DNA of 64,000 nt from a cyanobiont of Ornithocercus magnificus (GTDB lineage Bacteria > Cyanobacteriota > Cyanobacteriia > PCC-6307 > Cyanobiaceae): positions 1 to 64,000 of the forward strand of contig BIMP01000001.1 of assembly GCA_007996965.1 (NCBI GenBank), in the 5' to 3' direction. The stretch's first letter is position 1. Each line of letters starts with the position of its first letter. The notes beneath the pieces are model-generated. The model saw only the letters and a program-made list of their open reading frames with translations. It was not told the DNA's origin and searched no databases. The position numbers and the translations under genes were made by a program. Of this stretch, positions 18,361 through 28,756 are shown piece after piece.

Positions 18361-19341
18361 AGCTGTACCTTTTATTCAGTCCCCTTGCTAGTAACAATTC
18401 TAGTACAGTAGGCGAGCAATGGGGATATCAAGTTCACTTGGACTTTAATCAGGTCTCGCCTTAGGACAGAATTGACGTCTTGGCGTTGGGGTTGGTTGAT
18501 GGTTTCAAGTAATTCTGGCTAAGGTCCTGAGATAGGAAAGGGTGGGAACCCGCCCAGCAGAGGATCAGATTGACTAGCAGTATCATCTGTACTTACCCAA
18601 GGAACCTAAGTGGGCAAAGCTAAAGTCTAGTCTACAGAGCGCTAGCTTGAGGTATAGAAAGTGTCTCTGTCTAACTCATCCTATGGCGGTAACACCTCAA
18701 AAGTCCTGCTAATAGAATGAGGACTATCTAATAGAATGAGGACTATGCTAAAGCGTAGCGAGTTACATAAGACAAGACTATAGTTCGATCTAGTCTGAGA
18801 GACTGGTCAGCGTACTCCCACCTGCTATTTTTAAGTCAATATTACCTCAGAAGCTAAATTTAAGTCAGCAAATATGGAAACACTGCTCACGATCCATCTT
18901 CAAACCATGTACTTGGATCTATCTAGTCAGTAAGTCCGCGCTTACTAGCAAATAACATTCCGACATGCTTCAGCTAGTTGTTTAAGGAATTCAGTGAGAA
19001 TATCCCGTACTTAGTTTACTCGCTTAGACAAAGGTCTTGGCGCTACCTAAGCCAACAGTTGCAACAATTCCCCAGCAAATTCTCTGATCATTGAATTGGG
19101 GTTGGGTCGGGACTCGTGAAAATCGGCTTCCTCATATATATTTTTGATTGAGTTAAAGAGGATCATTGACCTATGCTAACCTAGAGATATTCAAGTCTTG
19201 AACACAGAGCAAAGCAGTCTGTCTGCGCCAGCCTAACTTAAATTACTATATCCGAATCCTGATTTCGCGATAAGGCAGGGACCCATTCAATACAGGAGCT
19301 CACTCTATGAATTAGGCTTATTGTAAGTTTATTGCCCTGCC
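18361..19341. other. Long intergenic stretch (981 bases)
   Basis: I recognise no protein gene. A tandem 19-base repeat lies at 18709-18746. The segment 18470-18600 is GC-richer, with short complementary words (GGGTGGGAACCCGCCC near 18541), and could be a structured RNA, but I cannot match it to 6S, tmRNA or RNase P RNA. Confidence 0.35.
18709..18746. repeat. Two tandem copies of a 19-base unit
   Basis: CTAATAGAATGAGGACTAT occurs twice head to tail (18709-18727 and 18728-18746) with no mismatch. It is noncoding, and the duplication is probably recent. Confidence 0.9.
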
Positions 19342-19878
19342 ATGACCCAGGGTCACTGGTTGGATCCTCTGGCACGGCAGCTCCTAAGGAGCTTCGGTCA
19401 GCTGCCAAAATCACTAGAACCAGCATTCTACATCGATGTCAACCGTGCTAGCGCTGATGACTGGCGCCGCTTGCCTTCATGTAATGAGACTATGATCAAC
19501 TTATTACTACGCCTGCAACGCGGCGGTGTACAGTTTAGCCATGCTGAAGATTTATTCCTTTTACTAGACCTGCCGCAAGACCTATCCTCACGCTGGCGTC
19601 CTCATCTAGTCTTTCGTTGGTATAGTGAAGAGTCAACGCTACTTACACCAGGGCCTCTGGATTTAAACCGGGCTGATGCAGACACACTACAGCAGCGACT
19701 GGACTGGCCTGCAAAACGCTTAGAGAAGCTATTACAGGAGCGATCTCGCCGGTGCTTTGAGGATTTGGCTGATCTGCAAGAGCGTCTTAGTTTGCCAGCA
19801 GCAGTTGTTGAGACGTTGATCGGGAATGTTCGTTTCGGTAAGCGCCCTGCCGGGCCATCTTTGCCACCGCGAGGATAG
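19342..19878 (+). CDS. Helix-hairpin-helix (ComEA-like) protein
   Basis: This 178-residue protein has two helix-hairpin-helix repeats of the ComEA type. FYIDVNRASADDWRRLPSCN begins around residue 27, and LDLNRADADTLQQRLDWPAK around residue 103. Such repeats bind DNA backbones without sequence preference. No signal peptide or membrane anchor is visible, unlike true ComEA, so an intracellular role is more likely. The GIY-YIG gene starts 4 bases after its stop codon. Confidence 0.75.
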   Translation: MTQGHWLDPLARQLLRSFGQLPKSLEPAFYIDVNRASADDWRRLPSCNETMINLLLRLQRGGVQFSHAEDLFLLLDLPQDLSSRWRPHLVFRWYSEESTLLTPGPLDLNRADADTLQQRLDWPAKRLEKLLQERSRRCFEDLADLQERLSLPAAVVETLIGNVRFGKRPAGPSLPPRG

Positions 19879-19882
19879 TAGC

Positions 19883-20512
19883 ATGTTATCAACTTCACAG
19901 CAGCGCAGCCTGCTACCTACCACTTGGACAACGACAAACCTGAGTAGCGCACCTAGCTCGGCGATACCACAGCTAACCCAGGCTTTTCTAGAGAATTGGC
20001 AACGCCGGCTAGCAAATCACCAAGCACCACTATTCCGGAATGAAGCCAGTGAATATAGACAAGGTGTGTTATTGCCAATAGCTGAAGATGTTCTGGCAGA
20101 ACAACTTCAACCGCTGCAGTTGGAGCCATTGCGGTTGGACTTTTGGTCCTGGCCTAGCAAGCCCTACACGGGCCCTGCAATTTATTTAGTAACAGATCAA
20201 CCTGCAACTCTGCGTGAGTCCTTATTACTGTACATAGGTGAAACAGGTGCAGCAGAGAAGCGATGGAAGGGATCTCATGACTGTAAAGATTACCTGTCTG
20301 CATACAGCGAAGCTCTGCACGCAGCCGGGCTACAACCACAACTGAGTATTCGCTTCTGGATGGATGTGCCGGCACTAGCGAATGCTCGCCGTCAACTAGA
20401 GCAGAGCCTGATTCGTCGCTGGCTACCCCCCTTTAACAAGGAAGCACGCCGACATTGGAGTACTCCCTTCACCACTGACTCTGTTGCTGGCTACCTCGGA
20501 AAACAGCACTAG
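19883..20512 (+). CDS. GIY-YIG nuclease-like protein
   Basis: The central part matches the GIY-YIG nuclease fold. AIYLV stands for GIY, LLYIGET for YIG, RWKGSHDCKDYL gives the conserved Arg, and RRQLEQSLIRRWLPPFNKE gives the metal-binding Glu and terminal Asn. I start at ATG 19883, right after the HHH gene stop, giving 209 residues. The 80-residue N-terminal region is cyanobacterium-specific. All catalytic positions look intact, so DNA cleavage is possible but the substrate is unknown. It overlaps no other gene when pepA is started at 20538. Confidence 0.75.
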   Translation: MLSTSQQRSLLPTTWTTTNLSSAPSSAIPQLTQAFLENWQRRLANHQAPLFRNEASEYRQGVLLPIAEDVLAEQLQPLQLEPLRLDFWSWPSKPYTGPAIYLVTDQPATLRESLLLYIGETGAAEKRWKGSHDCKDYLSAYSEALHAAGLQPQLSIRFWMDVPALANARRQLEQSLIRRWLPPFNKEARRHWSTPFTTDSVAGYLGKQH

Positions 20513-20537
20513 CATCAGGCCACTGCTGCCTGAATCC

Positions 20538-22025
20538 ATGAAGATCTCGACCAATCAGGCCACCCTGGTCGACTGGTCCGGGGAGTTTCTGGCCGTGGGC
20601 GTACCGGCTGGCGATCATCACGGACTTCTTGAAGCACTTTACTCACGCTTTGGCGATGGCTTGAGGCGTCAGCTTGAAGTTCAGAACTTTTCGGGCAAGC
20701 AATCAGAGCTTGTAGCATTTTCATTGTTGGATATTGCCCCCCAACTACTGCTGCTTATAGGCCTTGGCGAAGCTGCACATCTAGATCTCAATGGACTTCG
20801 TCAGGCTGCAGTGAAGGTAGCGGCAGCCTGCCGTGGCCGCAGTGGAAGGCTAGGTCTGCAGCTCCCTTGGGAGACATTTTCTCCCCAAACAGCTACGTAT
20901 GCTGCTGCAGAGGCAATCTGTCTCTCTTATTACAATGACCAGCGATTCCGCAGTGAGTCAGACATAAGTGCACGACCCGATGAGCTCATTCTGCTTGGCT
21001 TAACGGCAGAAGCAATTCCCAACTTGATGGATGTACATTCAGTTTGTGCAGGGGTAAACTTAGCTCGCGACCTAGTAAATGCTCCAGCGAACAGTCTGAC
21101 GCCAGACGAGATGGCGAAGACTGCGCAATGCCTAGCAGAAGATTATGGTCTTGAACTCACAGTGCTGGACCGTGAAAAGTGTGCTGAGAAAGGCATGGGC
21201 GCCTATCTCGCAGTCAGTCAGGGTTCTGCTCTCAATCCCTGCTTCATCCACCTGACCTATCGTCCACCAGGTTCTGCTAGTCACCGGCTTTGTCTTGTAG
21301 GTAAAGGTCTAACATTTGATTCTGGTGGTTACAACCTCAAGGTTGGAGCAGCACAGATCGATATGATGAAATATGATATGGGGGGGAGCGCGGCTGTACT
21401 AGGAGCCATGCGTAGCTTAGCTGAGCTACAACCGCGTGGTGTAGAAATTCATGCAATTATTGCAGCCTGTGAGAATATGATTAATGGCAGAGCTATTCAT
21501 CCGGGAGACATTGTGCGTGCCTCTAATGGAATCACTATCGAGATCAACAATACTGATGCTGAAGGCCGCCTTACTCTAGCTGATGCTTTAATCTATGCTG
21601 GTGAATTGAATCCTGACGCCATTGTTGATTTGGCAACCCTAACCGGTGCTTGCCTTATTGCCCTTGGTGACGAGATCGCTGGTCTTTGGTCCCCAAACGA
21701 TACCTTAGCAGAGGGAATTAGGGTTGCTGCGGAAAGAGCTGGTGAGGGAGTTTGGCGGATGCCGCTACCAGCTTCTTACCGCGAGGGTCTAAAATCAAAG
21801 CTAGCCGATCTACGCAACACTGGCCCTCGACTGGGTGGTTCAATTACAGCTGCATTGTTTCTCAAGGAGTTCGTAAGTCAGGATATTCCCTGGGCACACT
21901 TAGATATTGCTGGAACTGTATGGACAGATAAGGATCGTGGTATTGATCCAGCCGGAGCTACTGGCTTTGGTGTTCGCACCTTAATTAACTGGGTACTCGA
22001 TCAGTCTGACCAGATTGATGCCTAG
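20538..22025 (+). CDS. pepA: Leucyl aminopeptidase (M17 family)
   Basis: This cytosolic metallo-aminopeptidase recycles peptides and can also bind DNA in some bacteria. I use ATG 20538 (MKISTNQATLVDWSGEFLAV), 495 residues. An upstream in-frame ATG at 20484 overlaps the GIY-YIG gene. The zinc and catalytic motifs are GKGLTFDSGGYNLK and NTDAEGRLTLADALIYA. The N-terminal macro-like domain covers roughly residues 1-165. It is the third gene of a co-directional set. Confidence 0.95.
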   Translation: MKISTNQATLVDWSGEFLAVGVPAGDHHGLLEALYSRFGDGLRRQLEVQNFSGKQSELVAFSLLDIAPQLLLLIGLGEAAHLDLNGLRQAAVKVAAACRGRSGRLGLQLPWETFSPQTATYAAAEAICLSYYNDQRFRSESDISARPDELILLGLTAEAIPNLMDVHSVCAGVNLARDLVNAPANSLTPDEMAKTAQCLAEDYGLELTVLDREKCAEKGMGAYLAVSQGSALNPCFIHLTYRPPGSASHRLCLVGKGLTFDSGGYNLKVGAAQIDMMKYDMGGSAAVLGAMRSLAELQPRGVEIHAIIAACENMINGRAIHPGDIVRASNGITIEINNTDAEGRLTLADALIYAGELNPDAIVDLATLTGACLIALGDEIAGLWSPNDTLAEGIRVAAERAGEGVWRMPLPASYREGLKSKLADLRNTGPRLGGSITAALFLKEFVSQDIPWAHLDIAGTVWTDKDRGIDPAGATGFGVRTLINWVLDQSDQIDA

Positions 22026-22037
22026 ATTTCCCTAATC

Positions 22038-22277
22038 ATGAGACGCGCACTCAGTTGGTATCTGCGAGCACAGCTTGGTGTGTTGCTTCTACCCCTAGGA
22101 CTTTGCTTATTTGGAGAGGCAGTAAGCCGGCGTGTGCAGCAGCAACTCGGTCTAGATGGTGGTCCCTGGTTTTGGTACGGTACGATGAGCTTGATTGTAA
22201 TCAATACTGGTATTGGTCTGATGGTAGAGAGCGGACTATTACGTGGCTATCCTGTCCCACGAAAGCAGAAAAGCTGA
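22038..22277 (+). CDS. Small two-helix membrane protein
   Basis: This 79-residue protein starts 12 bases after pepA. Hydrophobic helices lie at about residues 11-28 (AQLGVLLLPLGLCLFGEA) and 45-66 (WYGTMSLIVINTGIGLMVES). Short conserved-looking hypothetical proteins follow pepA in related genomes as I recall. Function is unknown. Confidence 0.6.
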   Translation: MRRALSWYLRAQLGVLLLPLGLCLFGEAVSRRVQQQLGLDGGPWFWYGTMSLIVINTGIGLMVESGLLRGYPVPRKQKS

Positions 22278-22566
22278 GTTTTCAGAGCTTCCTTATTGTT
22301 ACCAAAAACTCATTAACCAAGACAGGGCTAGCAAGACTCTTAAGTATCTGAATTGTTTCCATATCAATAAACTCTGGAAGAAACACAGATGGAGCACTAA
22401 GGCCCAACTTTCTTACCCAAGAGTACGTAACCCGTGCTGAAAGAGCAACTGGGGACAGTAATAGTAGAATAGAGAAAGATTAGATCGTAGCTGGACTTGT
22501 AGTAATCCTGGCAACATCACCCCCAACTTTTCAGCAGAGCGATTTTTTTAAGTGTCTGAATGAGGA

Positions 22567-23190
22567 CTACTGGGTGCTAGCCCCACTACCCCAAACCTGC
22601 TCTAGTCGGCGATCCCGCCCGCAAGTATATCGGTAAAAGTTGTACTTTAGGGCGTTTCGCTCAGCAAAATTCTGGTGGTATTCTTCAGCAGGCCAGAAAG
22701 TTGAAGCCGGCTCAATGCGGACCTTAATCTGTGACGGTGATGTGTTCAGTTTATCTATTGCCCATTCAATGCTGCGGTAGCCTTCTTGAGATTGGAGTTC
22801 ACCACGAGTAAAAATAACTGCCTGGTAAGAGTCACCTTTATCACAAAACTGACCATTAGGATCGAAGGGATCGATGTTCTGCCAGTAGTAGTGTAGTAGC
22901 TGCCTGTAGCTAATGCGGTCTAAGTCGAATCTGACTTCTACAGACTCTTGATGGCCTGTAGTTTCTGCAGTAACCTGACTGTAAGTTGGGTTTTTCACTG
23001 TACCTCCAGTATAGCCGGACTTAACTGAGATGACACCTGGAATCTGACCAAGATCATGTTCCAAGCACCAGAAACAACCCCCAGCAAACACAGCAGTTTC
23101 AACATTAGTAGCGAAAACGAGGGCCGGCGAGCTCAGGTAGACCAGTAGAACCAACAGGACTAGCCAGGAATGGACCGAAGCTGGTTTCAC
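22567..23190 (-). CDS. msrA: Peptide methionine sulfoxide reductase MsrA, probably exported
   Basis: MsrA reduces methionine-S-sulfoxide in oxidised proteins. The catalytic GGCFWC lies near residue 37. [18 protein letters not shown] and [16 protein letters not shown] follow the family. The N-terminus ([20 protein letters not shown]...PALVFA) is a clear hydrophobic export signal, so the enzyme probably acts in the periplasm or thylakoid lumen. Its ATG overlaps the lpxB stop by 4 bases, placing it last in the lipid A operon. Confidence 0.93.
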   Translation of the reverse strand: MKPASVHSWLVLLVLLVYLSSPALVFATNVETAVFAGGCFWCLEHDLGQIPGVISVKSGYTGGTVKNPTYSQVTAETTGHQESVEVRFDLDRISYRQLLHYYWQNIDPFDPNGQFCDKGDSYQAVIFTRGELQSQEGYRSIEWAIDKLNTSPSQIKVRIEPASTFWPAEEYHQNFAERNALKYNFYRYTCGRDRRLEQVWGSGASTQ

Positions 23191-24377
23191 TCCAATGGAG
23201 AGACAATCTGGTTAAGTATGGTAGCAGCAGCGCGGTCAGTGACCCCTGGCACGCCAAGAAGTTTTTTTAAGCGCACATACCCGTCGAGCATATGCTGGCG
23301 TCTATCTTCATCCTCAAGTAGCGGCACTGCTTGCTCAACTAAGGCTTCGGATGTAAATTTACTCTGAAGTAGCTCTGGAACTAGCCTCTCCCTAAGAAGT
23401 AAGTTCACCGGAGAGATGTGTTCCACGCGGAAGCGCAGTATATAACGTGCAATGAAAGCAGTGATTTTGCTAACACGGTAGCCAACTACCTGCGGCACTC
23501 CCTGCAGCGCCAGTTCAAGATTAACAGTGCCTGACTTTCCTAAAGCAAGATCAGCTGCAGCAATAAGATAGGGTTTGAGCTCATCAACTTGAGAGGCAGC
23601 AATTACTCGTCCCCGCACCTTGGCATTGCTTAGAGCTCGCCGTAGGAACTTATCGAAGCTAGGCAAACTGGCTAGAACTAACACGTGCAGGGAGGGATTC
23701 CGCCGCTGTAACTCAGCGGCGGCTTGAACTAACACTGGCATCAAATAACGGAGTTCTTGCGGTCTGGATGCTGGTAAAAGCAGTAGCTGCTGCTCACTAG
23801 CTGCAAGTCCGAGATACTGCCGGGAGGAATTGCGATCTGGTGCCTCACGCGAGCCAATGTCAAGGAGCGGGTGACCAACCCAAGTAACCTTAGCACCCTC
23901 ACGAGCATAAAATGCGGCTTCTTCAGGAAAGATTGCAATTATGCGATTTGTGAAACTTAGTAGGTGAGTTGTTCTACCTCTCCCAAAGCGCCAAGCCCAT
24001 TCCTGCGGGGCGATGTAGTAAATAATTGGTACTTGCGGCAACAACCGTTTCAACCTGCGGCCAAGTCGTACATTTGCTCCCATATAGTCAATTAGCACTA
24101 TCCCATCTGGTGGCTTCTGCTTAAGGACGGCACCAACACGACGCTGTAGCCTAAGTGTTGGCAATATCAGAAATAGAGGTTCCCAAAAACCGATAGCACC
24201 CATCGAAGTGGTGTCAGCCAACAACTCAGCACCAGCATTCCTCATACGGTGCCCCCCAATTGCTAGTAGCTCTAGAAGCAGATTACGGCGCTGAGCTTCA
24301 CGGTACAAAGCTTGGATTAGTAAGCCACCTTGCAGATCACCTGAGACCTCACCAGTGCTAATTAGCAAGCGAATCAT
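23187..24377 (-). CDS. lpxB: Lipid-A-disaccharide synthase
   Basis: LpxB joins UDP-2,3-diacylglucosamine and lipid X to form the lipid A disaccharide on the inner membrane. The 396-residue GT19 protein has [18 protein letters not shown] at the start, [31 protein letters not shown]-like sequence and [16 protein letters not shown]. The start overlaps the lpxA stop by one base. The order lpxA-lpxB and the tight packing support one transcript. Confidence 0.95.
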   Translation of the reverse strand: MIRLLISTGEVSGDLQGGLLIQALYREAQRRNLLLELLAIGGHRMRNAGAELLADTTSMGAIGFWEPLFLILPTLRLQRRVGAVLKQKPPDGIVLIDYMGANVRLGRRLKRLLPQVPIIYYIAPQEWAWRFGRGRTTHLLSFTNRIIAIFPEEAAFYAREGAKVTWVGHPLLDIGSREAPDRNSSRQYLGLAASEQQLLLLPASRPQELRYLMPVLVQAAAELQRRNPSLHVLVLASLPSFDKFLRRALSNAKVRGRVIAASQVDELKPYLIAAADLALGKSGTVNLELALQGVPQVVGYRVSKITAFIARYILRFRVEHISPVNLLLRERLVPELLQSKFTSEALVEQAVPLLEDEDRRQHMLDGYVRLKKLLGVPGVTDRAAATILNQIVSPLE

Positions 24378-25213
24378 CAGTTAAGTTCACATGTAGCTGG
24401 CATTGGCCCTCGCCGGCCTCGCTTCATAGAAGCCTCAAGGAAAGAGCAGAGATGGTCAGCAGCTGGTAATAGTAGTTGCTGACGTGCTAGTCGCAATCCG
24501 TCAGCGATGACGTGATTCGAGCGATATAATAGTGACCAGATTTCTTGTAGCTGCTTCAACTCCTTCCCGTCATGATTGCTGGCCATACCACTACGTCGCA
24601 GACCCACTCTGTTAAGACCACGTACCCGCCCAGGATGACCTTCTACCAAGCAATATGGGGGCACGTCGCGGTCAATGCGGGACATACCTCCAACCATAGC
24701 CATACCACCAATGTGAACAAACTGGTGGATGCCAAGGCAGCCTCCGATCACAGCTCTATCTTCAATCCGAACATGACCTGCCACCTGAATGGCATTAGAC
24801 ATGATAATATCACTACCTAGGTTACAGTTGTGACCGAGATGACAATATGCCATCAGTAAGTTGCGGTCTCCTATACAGGTCTGCTCACCCTCATTAGTAG
24901 CGCGATTAATCGTGACATATTCCCGTATTATATTTTTATCCCCAATCACCATTTCAGTTGGGGCTCCACGATATTTGAGATCCTGGGGTTCTAAACCCAA
25001 GCATGTACCTGGAAAGATCCGGTTGCCATAACCAAGTGATAGTGAACCGTCGAGAACAACATTAGGACCAATCCAACAGTTGGGACCGACACGCACACCA
25101 GGGCCAATAACTGCACCAGGGCCAATAATCACACCCTCAGCTAACTCAGCTCCAGCATCAACTGAAGCAAGAGGATGAATCTGCACAGAGCTGTTCTCGG
25201 GCATAGACCTCAT
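24377..25213 (-). CDS. lpxA: UDP-N-acetylglucosamine acyltransferase
   Basis: LpxA adds the first 3-hydroxyacyl chain to UDP-GlcNAc. The left-handed beta-helix is visible as hexapeptide repeats through residues 15-190. Catalytic histidine context is [14 protein letters not shown], and [20 protein letters not shown] follows. Length is 278 from ATG 25213; an ATG at 25204 is an alternative start. It lies 11 bases after fabZ. Confidence 0.95.
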   Translation of the reverse strand: MRSMPENSSVQIHPLASVDAGAELAEGVIIGPGAVIGPGVRVGPNCWIGPNVVLDGSLSLGYGNRIFPGTCLGLEPQDLKYRGAPTEMVIGDKNIIREYVTINRATNEGEQTCIGDRNLLMAYCHLGHNCNLGSDIIMSNAIQVAGHVRIEDRAVIGGCLGIHQFVHIGGMAMVGGMSRIDRDVPPYCLVEGHPGRVRGLNRVGLRRSGMASNHDGKELKQLQEIWSLLYRSNHVIADGLRLARQQLLLPAADHLCSFLEASMKRGRRGPMPATCELN

Positions 25214-25224
25214 TCATCCCATCA

Positions 25225-25686
25225 TTAAATTAGTAGTGAGAACATCAGGTTGCCAGAGCAGACTTCTTTGTCGTCAACACAAGCTTTGGCATACACCTTG
25301 CCTATAGTATTATTGCGCTTGAGGCTGAGTGTCTTGCAATGGATACGCAGCTGGTCGCCTGGTACGACAGGACGCCTGAAGCGAACACCATCAATACCAG
25401 TGAAGACAAAGAGCCCATCAGGAGTATCAGGCATCTGGGTAATAATCAGACCGGCAACTTGGGCCATAGCCTCCACGATCAGTACACCAGGCATCAAAGG
25501 ACGTCCGGGAAAGTGCCCTGGGAAGTGGGGCTCGTTAAGAGTGACATTCTTGATTGCCTCAGCGCTGACACCAGGCTCACAAGCCACCAAGCGGTCTACC
25601 AAAGCGAAGGGATAACGATGAGGCAGCAAGCCCATGATCTGCTCGCTATTGAGCACAGCGGCATTCTTGGTGGCGGAGTTGGTCAA
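25225..25686 (-). CDS. fabZ: 3-hydroxyacyl-ACP dehydratase FabZ
   Basis: FabZ dehydrates 3-hydroxyacyl-ACP in fatty-acid elongation and competes with LpxA for the same substrate, hence its place in lipid A operons. The 153-residue hot-dog fold has [13 protein letters not shown] and the catalytic [20 protein letters not shown]. Its ATG overlaps the lpxC stop by 4 bases. Confidence 0.97.
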   Translation of the reverse strand: MTNSATKNAAVLNSEQIMGLLPHRYPFALVDRLVACEPGVSAEAIKNVTLNEPHFPGHFPGRPLMPGVLIVEAMAQVAGLIITQMPDTPDGLFVFTGIDGVRFRRPVVPGDQLRIHCKTLSLKRNNTIGKVYAKACVDDKEVCSGNLMFSLLI

Positions 25687-26546
25687 GGTGATAGACGAGG
25701 GTAGAGATTTAGAAGAGCGGACGCGAGGTCGATGTGAAGGCCATGAGATCCTCGGTAAACCAAGATCTGGGCTATAGGGAAGGGTAAGCCTACTAGGGCT
25801 AGATCACCCAACAAATCCAAAAGCTTATGACGCACCGGCTCGTCAGCAAACCGCAGCGGCGGATTTAGCCAACTGTCACCGTTGCAGACCAGAGCGTTGT
25901 CAAGGTTTCCACCACGGATCAGTCCAGCCTGACGTAGCTGTTCAACCTGATCACTGAAGCCAAAGGTCCTGGCCGGTGCAATCTCATTTACAAACCGCTC
26001 GGGAGTTAGCTCAATGGTAAGTATCTGCTGGCCAATGGCAGTCTGAGGAAAGTCAATGATCCCTACCAAAGTAAGGCTCTGAGCAGGTGTGGCCGTAATT
26101 ACACTGTGGCCACGCTGACACACTAGGGGCTTTTGAAGCCTTGGTGCAGGCCGTGGCGCTGTCGCTGCTGGCACCAGGCCCGCCCTAGCAATAGCATCGA
26201 CCCAAACTTGAGCTGAACCATCGAGCAGGGGAACTTCAGGACCGCTGACCTCCAACTCGATGTGCGTCAAGCCACAGCCCGCAATAGCCCCCAGTAGATG
26301 TTCTACTGTCGCAAGGCGCCGCCCATCCAGCTCAAGTGTTGTGCACAAGCGGCTCTCACGTACTTTGTCCAAAGCTACTGGTGCTGCTGGCCCACCATCA
26401 GACCACCGGATCTGAACCCCAGCTGTATGGCTGGGATGTAAGCGCACAAAGGCTTCTTCACCGCAATGAAGACCAATTCCACGGAGTTCAGTAACTTCGC
26501 CAAGTGTCCAGGCCTTATTATAATCTAAGGGCCATAATAATCCCAT
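25683..26546 (-). CDS. lpxC: UDP-3-O-acyl-N-acetylglucosamine deacetylase
   Basis: LpxC is the zinc deacetylase that commits precursors to lipid A. I start at ATG 26546 ([20 protein letters not shown]), 287 residues, because this base overlaps the bamA stop codon (TGATG). An upstream start at 26582 would lie inside bamA. Zinc and catalytic positions are in [13 protein letters not shown] and [28 protein letters not shown] is the typical N-terminal motif. Confidence 0.95.
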   Translation of the reverse strand: MGLLWPLDYNKAWTLGEVTELRGIGLHCGEEAFVRLHPSHTAGVQIRWSDGGPAAPVALDKVRESRLCTTLELDGRRLATVEHLLGAIAGCGLTHIELEVSGPEVPLLDGSAQVWVDAIARAGLVPAATAPRPAPRLQKPLVCQRGHSVITATPAQSLTLVGIIDFPQTAIGQQILTIELTPERFVNEIAPARTFGFSDQVEQLRQAGLIRGGNLDNALVCNGDSWLNPPLRFADEPVRHKLLDLLGDLALVGLPFPIAQILVYRGSHGLHIDLASALLNLYPRLSP

Positions 26547-28744
26547 CAAAACTTCCAGCCGACACCGAGATTGAAACGCCACTCATCGACGAAGTCTTGG
26601 CTAGCTACCTCCAATCGCAAGGGCCCAACAGGTGTTGTAATAATCATGCCTGCACCTACGGAGAAACCGTCACCAGCTTTGTCAAGCAGCTCACCAGGGT
26701 TGCCAGGCACATCAGTTTGTGAACCGAAGGATGTTCCTGCATCTACAAAGAGCTCACCTGAGAAGATACTTATGATTGGGAAGCGATACTCAATGGTTGT
26801 CTCACCGAAACTGCGGCTGACTGCTAAATTACAACTATACCAACCTCGCACTGAGTTAGAGCCTCCCAGACAGAAAGCCTCATACGGAGGCAACTGACCA
26901 AGTATGGCTCCTGCCTTAATCTGGATACCAATGGTCTGTGAACAATTTCTCTGCTGCCTAGCTTGTGATCGGCAGGCTTTTGGAAGTTTTAGCCAATTGA
27001 CAGGGACAAAATGGGTATAGCTAGCACGTAGCCGATTAAAGCTTGGTGAGCCTGTACCAATCGAGATATGCTGCTCAGTACCGAAGCTGAAGAAGTTGCC
27101 TGATGTAGGGTTGCGAGGGCTATTGAGTTTATTATAAGTAGCAGCAAGGCGGACGCTTACTAAATTGTTCTCACTTGCACAATTGAAGGCAACACAAATA
27201 ACTCTATCTTTAGGCGTTCTCCCTTTGCGAATATCTCTATAGCTGACTCCATACAAACGAGGGCTCCCAGCAAAATTGATCGGTCTCACATTCTGAAGCT
27301 TAAGACCAAAAAGTATGCTCCAAGGAACAGCCTTAAAAGGATTTCCATTATTTAGTGGCCTACTAAGAATAATGTCGCCACCTGCCCGCTGCAAAGCTGC
27401 AGAGCCACCTTCATAGTCGAACCAGCTCAATTCGGGAAATTGAGTTTCCGCAACAGTTATGTTATCTAGCCTACTGCCAACTAAATCTTTGCTGTTGTCA
27501 ATCTCATAAGTGTAACTACTCGCAGCATTGGCGTAGTCACCCACAGTACTGATATTGCCACTGTTCTGGCTCTGAAAAACCTGTGGTACTTCGCGACTGA
27601 AGAACAGAGATGTACGAGAAGATGTGCGGTAACGATCCCCACGTATCCAAGGATCAGTAAGAGTAAAGCTCGCCAAACCACCATATTGGCCGTACGTTAA
27701 ACTGAGCGCTAGGTTCCAAGACCGGCCAAGCAGACTGCTGCTTTGATATTGTGCTTGCCCGAATACACCCTGATTCTGGGTATAACCAAGGCCACCTGAG
27801 AGAGAACTGTTTGTCTGTTCAACAATTCCTAGGACAACTGTGATCTTGCCAAGTTTGCCTGGCACAGGTTTGAGGGTAACTTTGATGTCGCTGAACAGTC
27901 CGGTTCTGTATAAGCGTTTAATATCATCTTCAAGCTGAACACGATTAAAAGGCTTGCCTGACTTAGTCGAAACCTCACGATTTATAACCCAGAGTTGTGT
28001 ATTACCACGAATTAGCTTTCCCTGGCCATCATTTGTTTCTCCGTCACGATCGAGAAATTGGACGTCCACACTTGCAACTGTACCTACCAAAACCTTTAAG
28101 TTTATGATGCCATCTAAGTTAATGTAGGTGGGGCCACTCACGCGCGCCAAAGAATAACCTCGGTCAAAATAAAGCTGTTGCAGATTTTTGACATAGGCCT
28201 GCAGCTTATTCAGATTTAGTGTCTTGCCATAGTCCAAACCGAAGATTTTTTCCACAACTCCTTCAGGTAAAATATCATCCTCTGTCTCTAGTGTCACTCC
28301 TGTTAGTACAGGATTAGGTTTTACCTGCACAATCAATTTGACACCAAGTATGCTTCTAACTGGTTTAATGAGCACCTCAGAGAACCAGCCAGAGGCGTAG
28401 ATAGCTTTAAGATTACGCTGGAGGTCGAAGCGGTTTACACGATCACCTCGCCGAATAGTCATCGCACCATATACCTCGAGCTCCAAGTATTTTTGTTCAG
28501 GATGATTACCTATGCCCTCAACTACGACTTCTGAGATAGGTATACGATTGTCTTGCTTCTCTAGCTCCGTTGGGGTTTTCTCAAATAGACCATCAGATTC
28601 AAGCCGGGCAAATGAGGGGGCGGCTAGAAGAGGTATTAACAAAAAGACTGAACCCAGAGTTACACTCCAACGGACAGGTGTTGGAGTGTTAAGCAAAAAG
28701 AGCCCGGCCATCGCAAGAAGTAATCCGGCGGACATATTGCACAA
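26546..28744 (-). CDS. bamA: Outer membrane assembly protein, Omp85/BamA family
   Basis: This protein folds beta-barrels into the outer membrane and is the cyanobacterial relative of chloroplast Toc75. The 732-residue protein has a signal anchor (about residues 28-46). Three POTRA domains lie between about 65 and 330 (ISEVVVEGIGNHPEQKYLEL and KLQAYVKNLQQLYFDRGYSL). The C-terminal barrel has the VRGW loop motif in GGSNSVRGWYSCNLAV and ends WRFNLGVGWKF with a terminal phenylalanine. An ATG at 28735 is an alternative start. It is 12 bases after purC and overlaps lpxC by one base. Confidence 0.95.
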   Translation of the reverse strand: MCNMSAGLLLAMAGLFLLNTPTPVRWSVTLGSVFLLIPLLAAPSFARLESDGLFEKTPTELEKQDNRIPISEVVVEGIGNHPEQKYLELEVYGAMTIRRGDRVNRFDLQRNLKAIYASGWFSEVLIKPVRSILGVKLIVQVKPNPVLTGVTLETEDDILPEGVVEKIFGLDYGKTLNLNKLQAYVKNLQQLYFDRGYSLARVSGPTYINLDGIINLKVLVGTVASVDVQFLDRDGETNDGQGKLIRGNTQLWVINREVSTKSGKPFNRVQLEDDIKRLYRTGLFSDIKVTLKPVPGKLGKITVVLGIVEQTNSSLSGGLGYTQNQGVFGQAQYQSSSLLGRSWNLALSLTYGQYGGLASFTLTDPWIRGDRYRTSSRTSLFFSREVPQVFQSQNSGNISTVGDYANAASSYTYEIDNSKDLVGSRLDNITVAETQFPELSWFDYEGGSAALQRAGGDIILSRPLNNGNPFKAVPWSILFGLKLQNVRPINFAGSPRLYGVSYRDIRKGRTPKDRVICVAFNCASENNLVSVRLAATYNKLNSPRNPTSGNFFSFGTEQHISIGTGSPSFNRLRASYTHFVPVNWLKLPKACRSQARQQRNCSQTIGIQIKAGAILGQLPPYEAFCLGGSNSVRGWYSCNLAVSRSFGETTIEYRFPIISIFSGELFVDAGTSFGSQTDVPGNPGELLDKAGDGFSVGAGMIITTPVGPLRLEVASQDFVDEWRFNLGVGWKF

Positions 28745-28756
28745 CGCTCACTAAAA

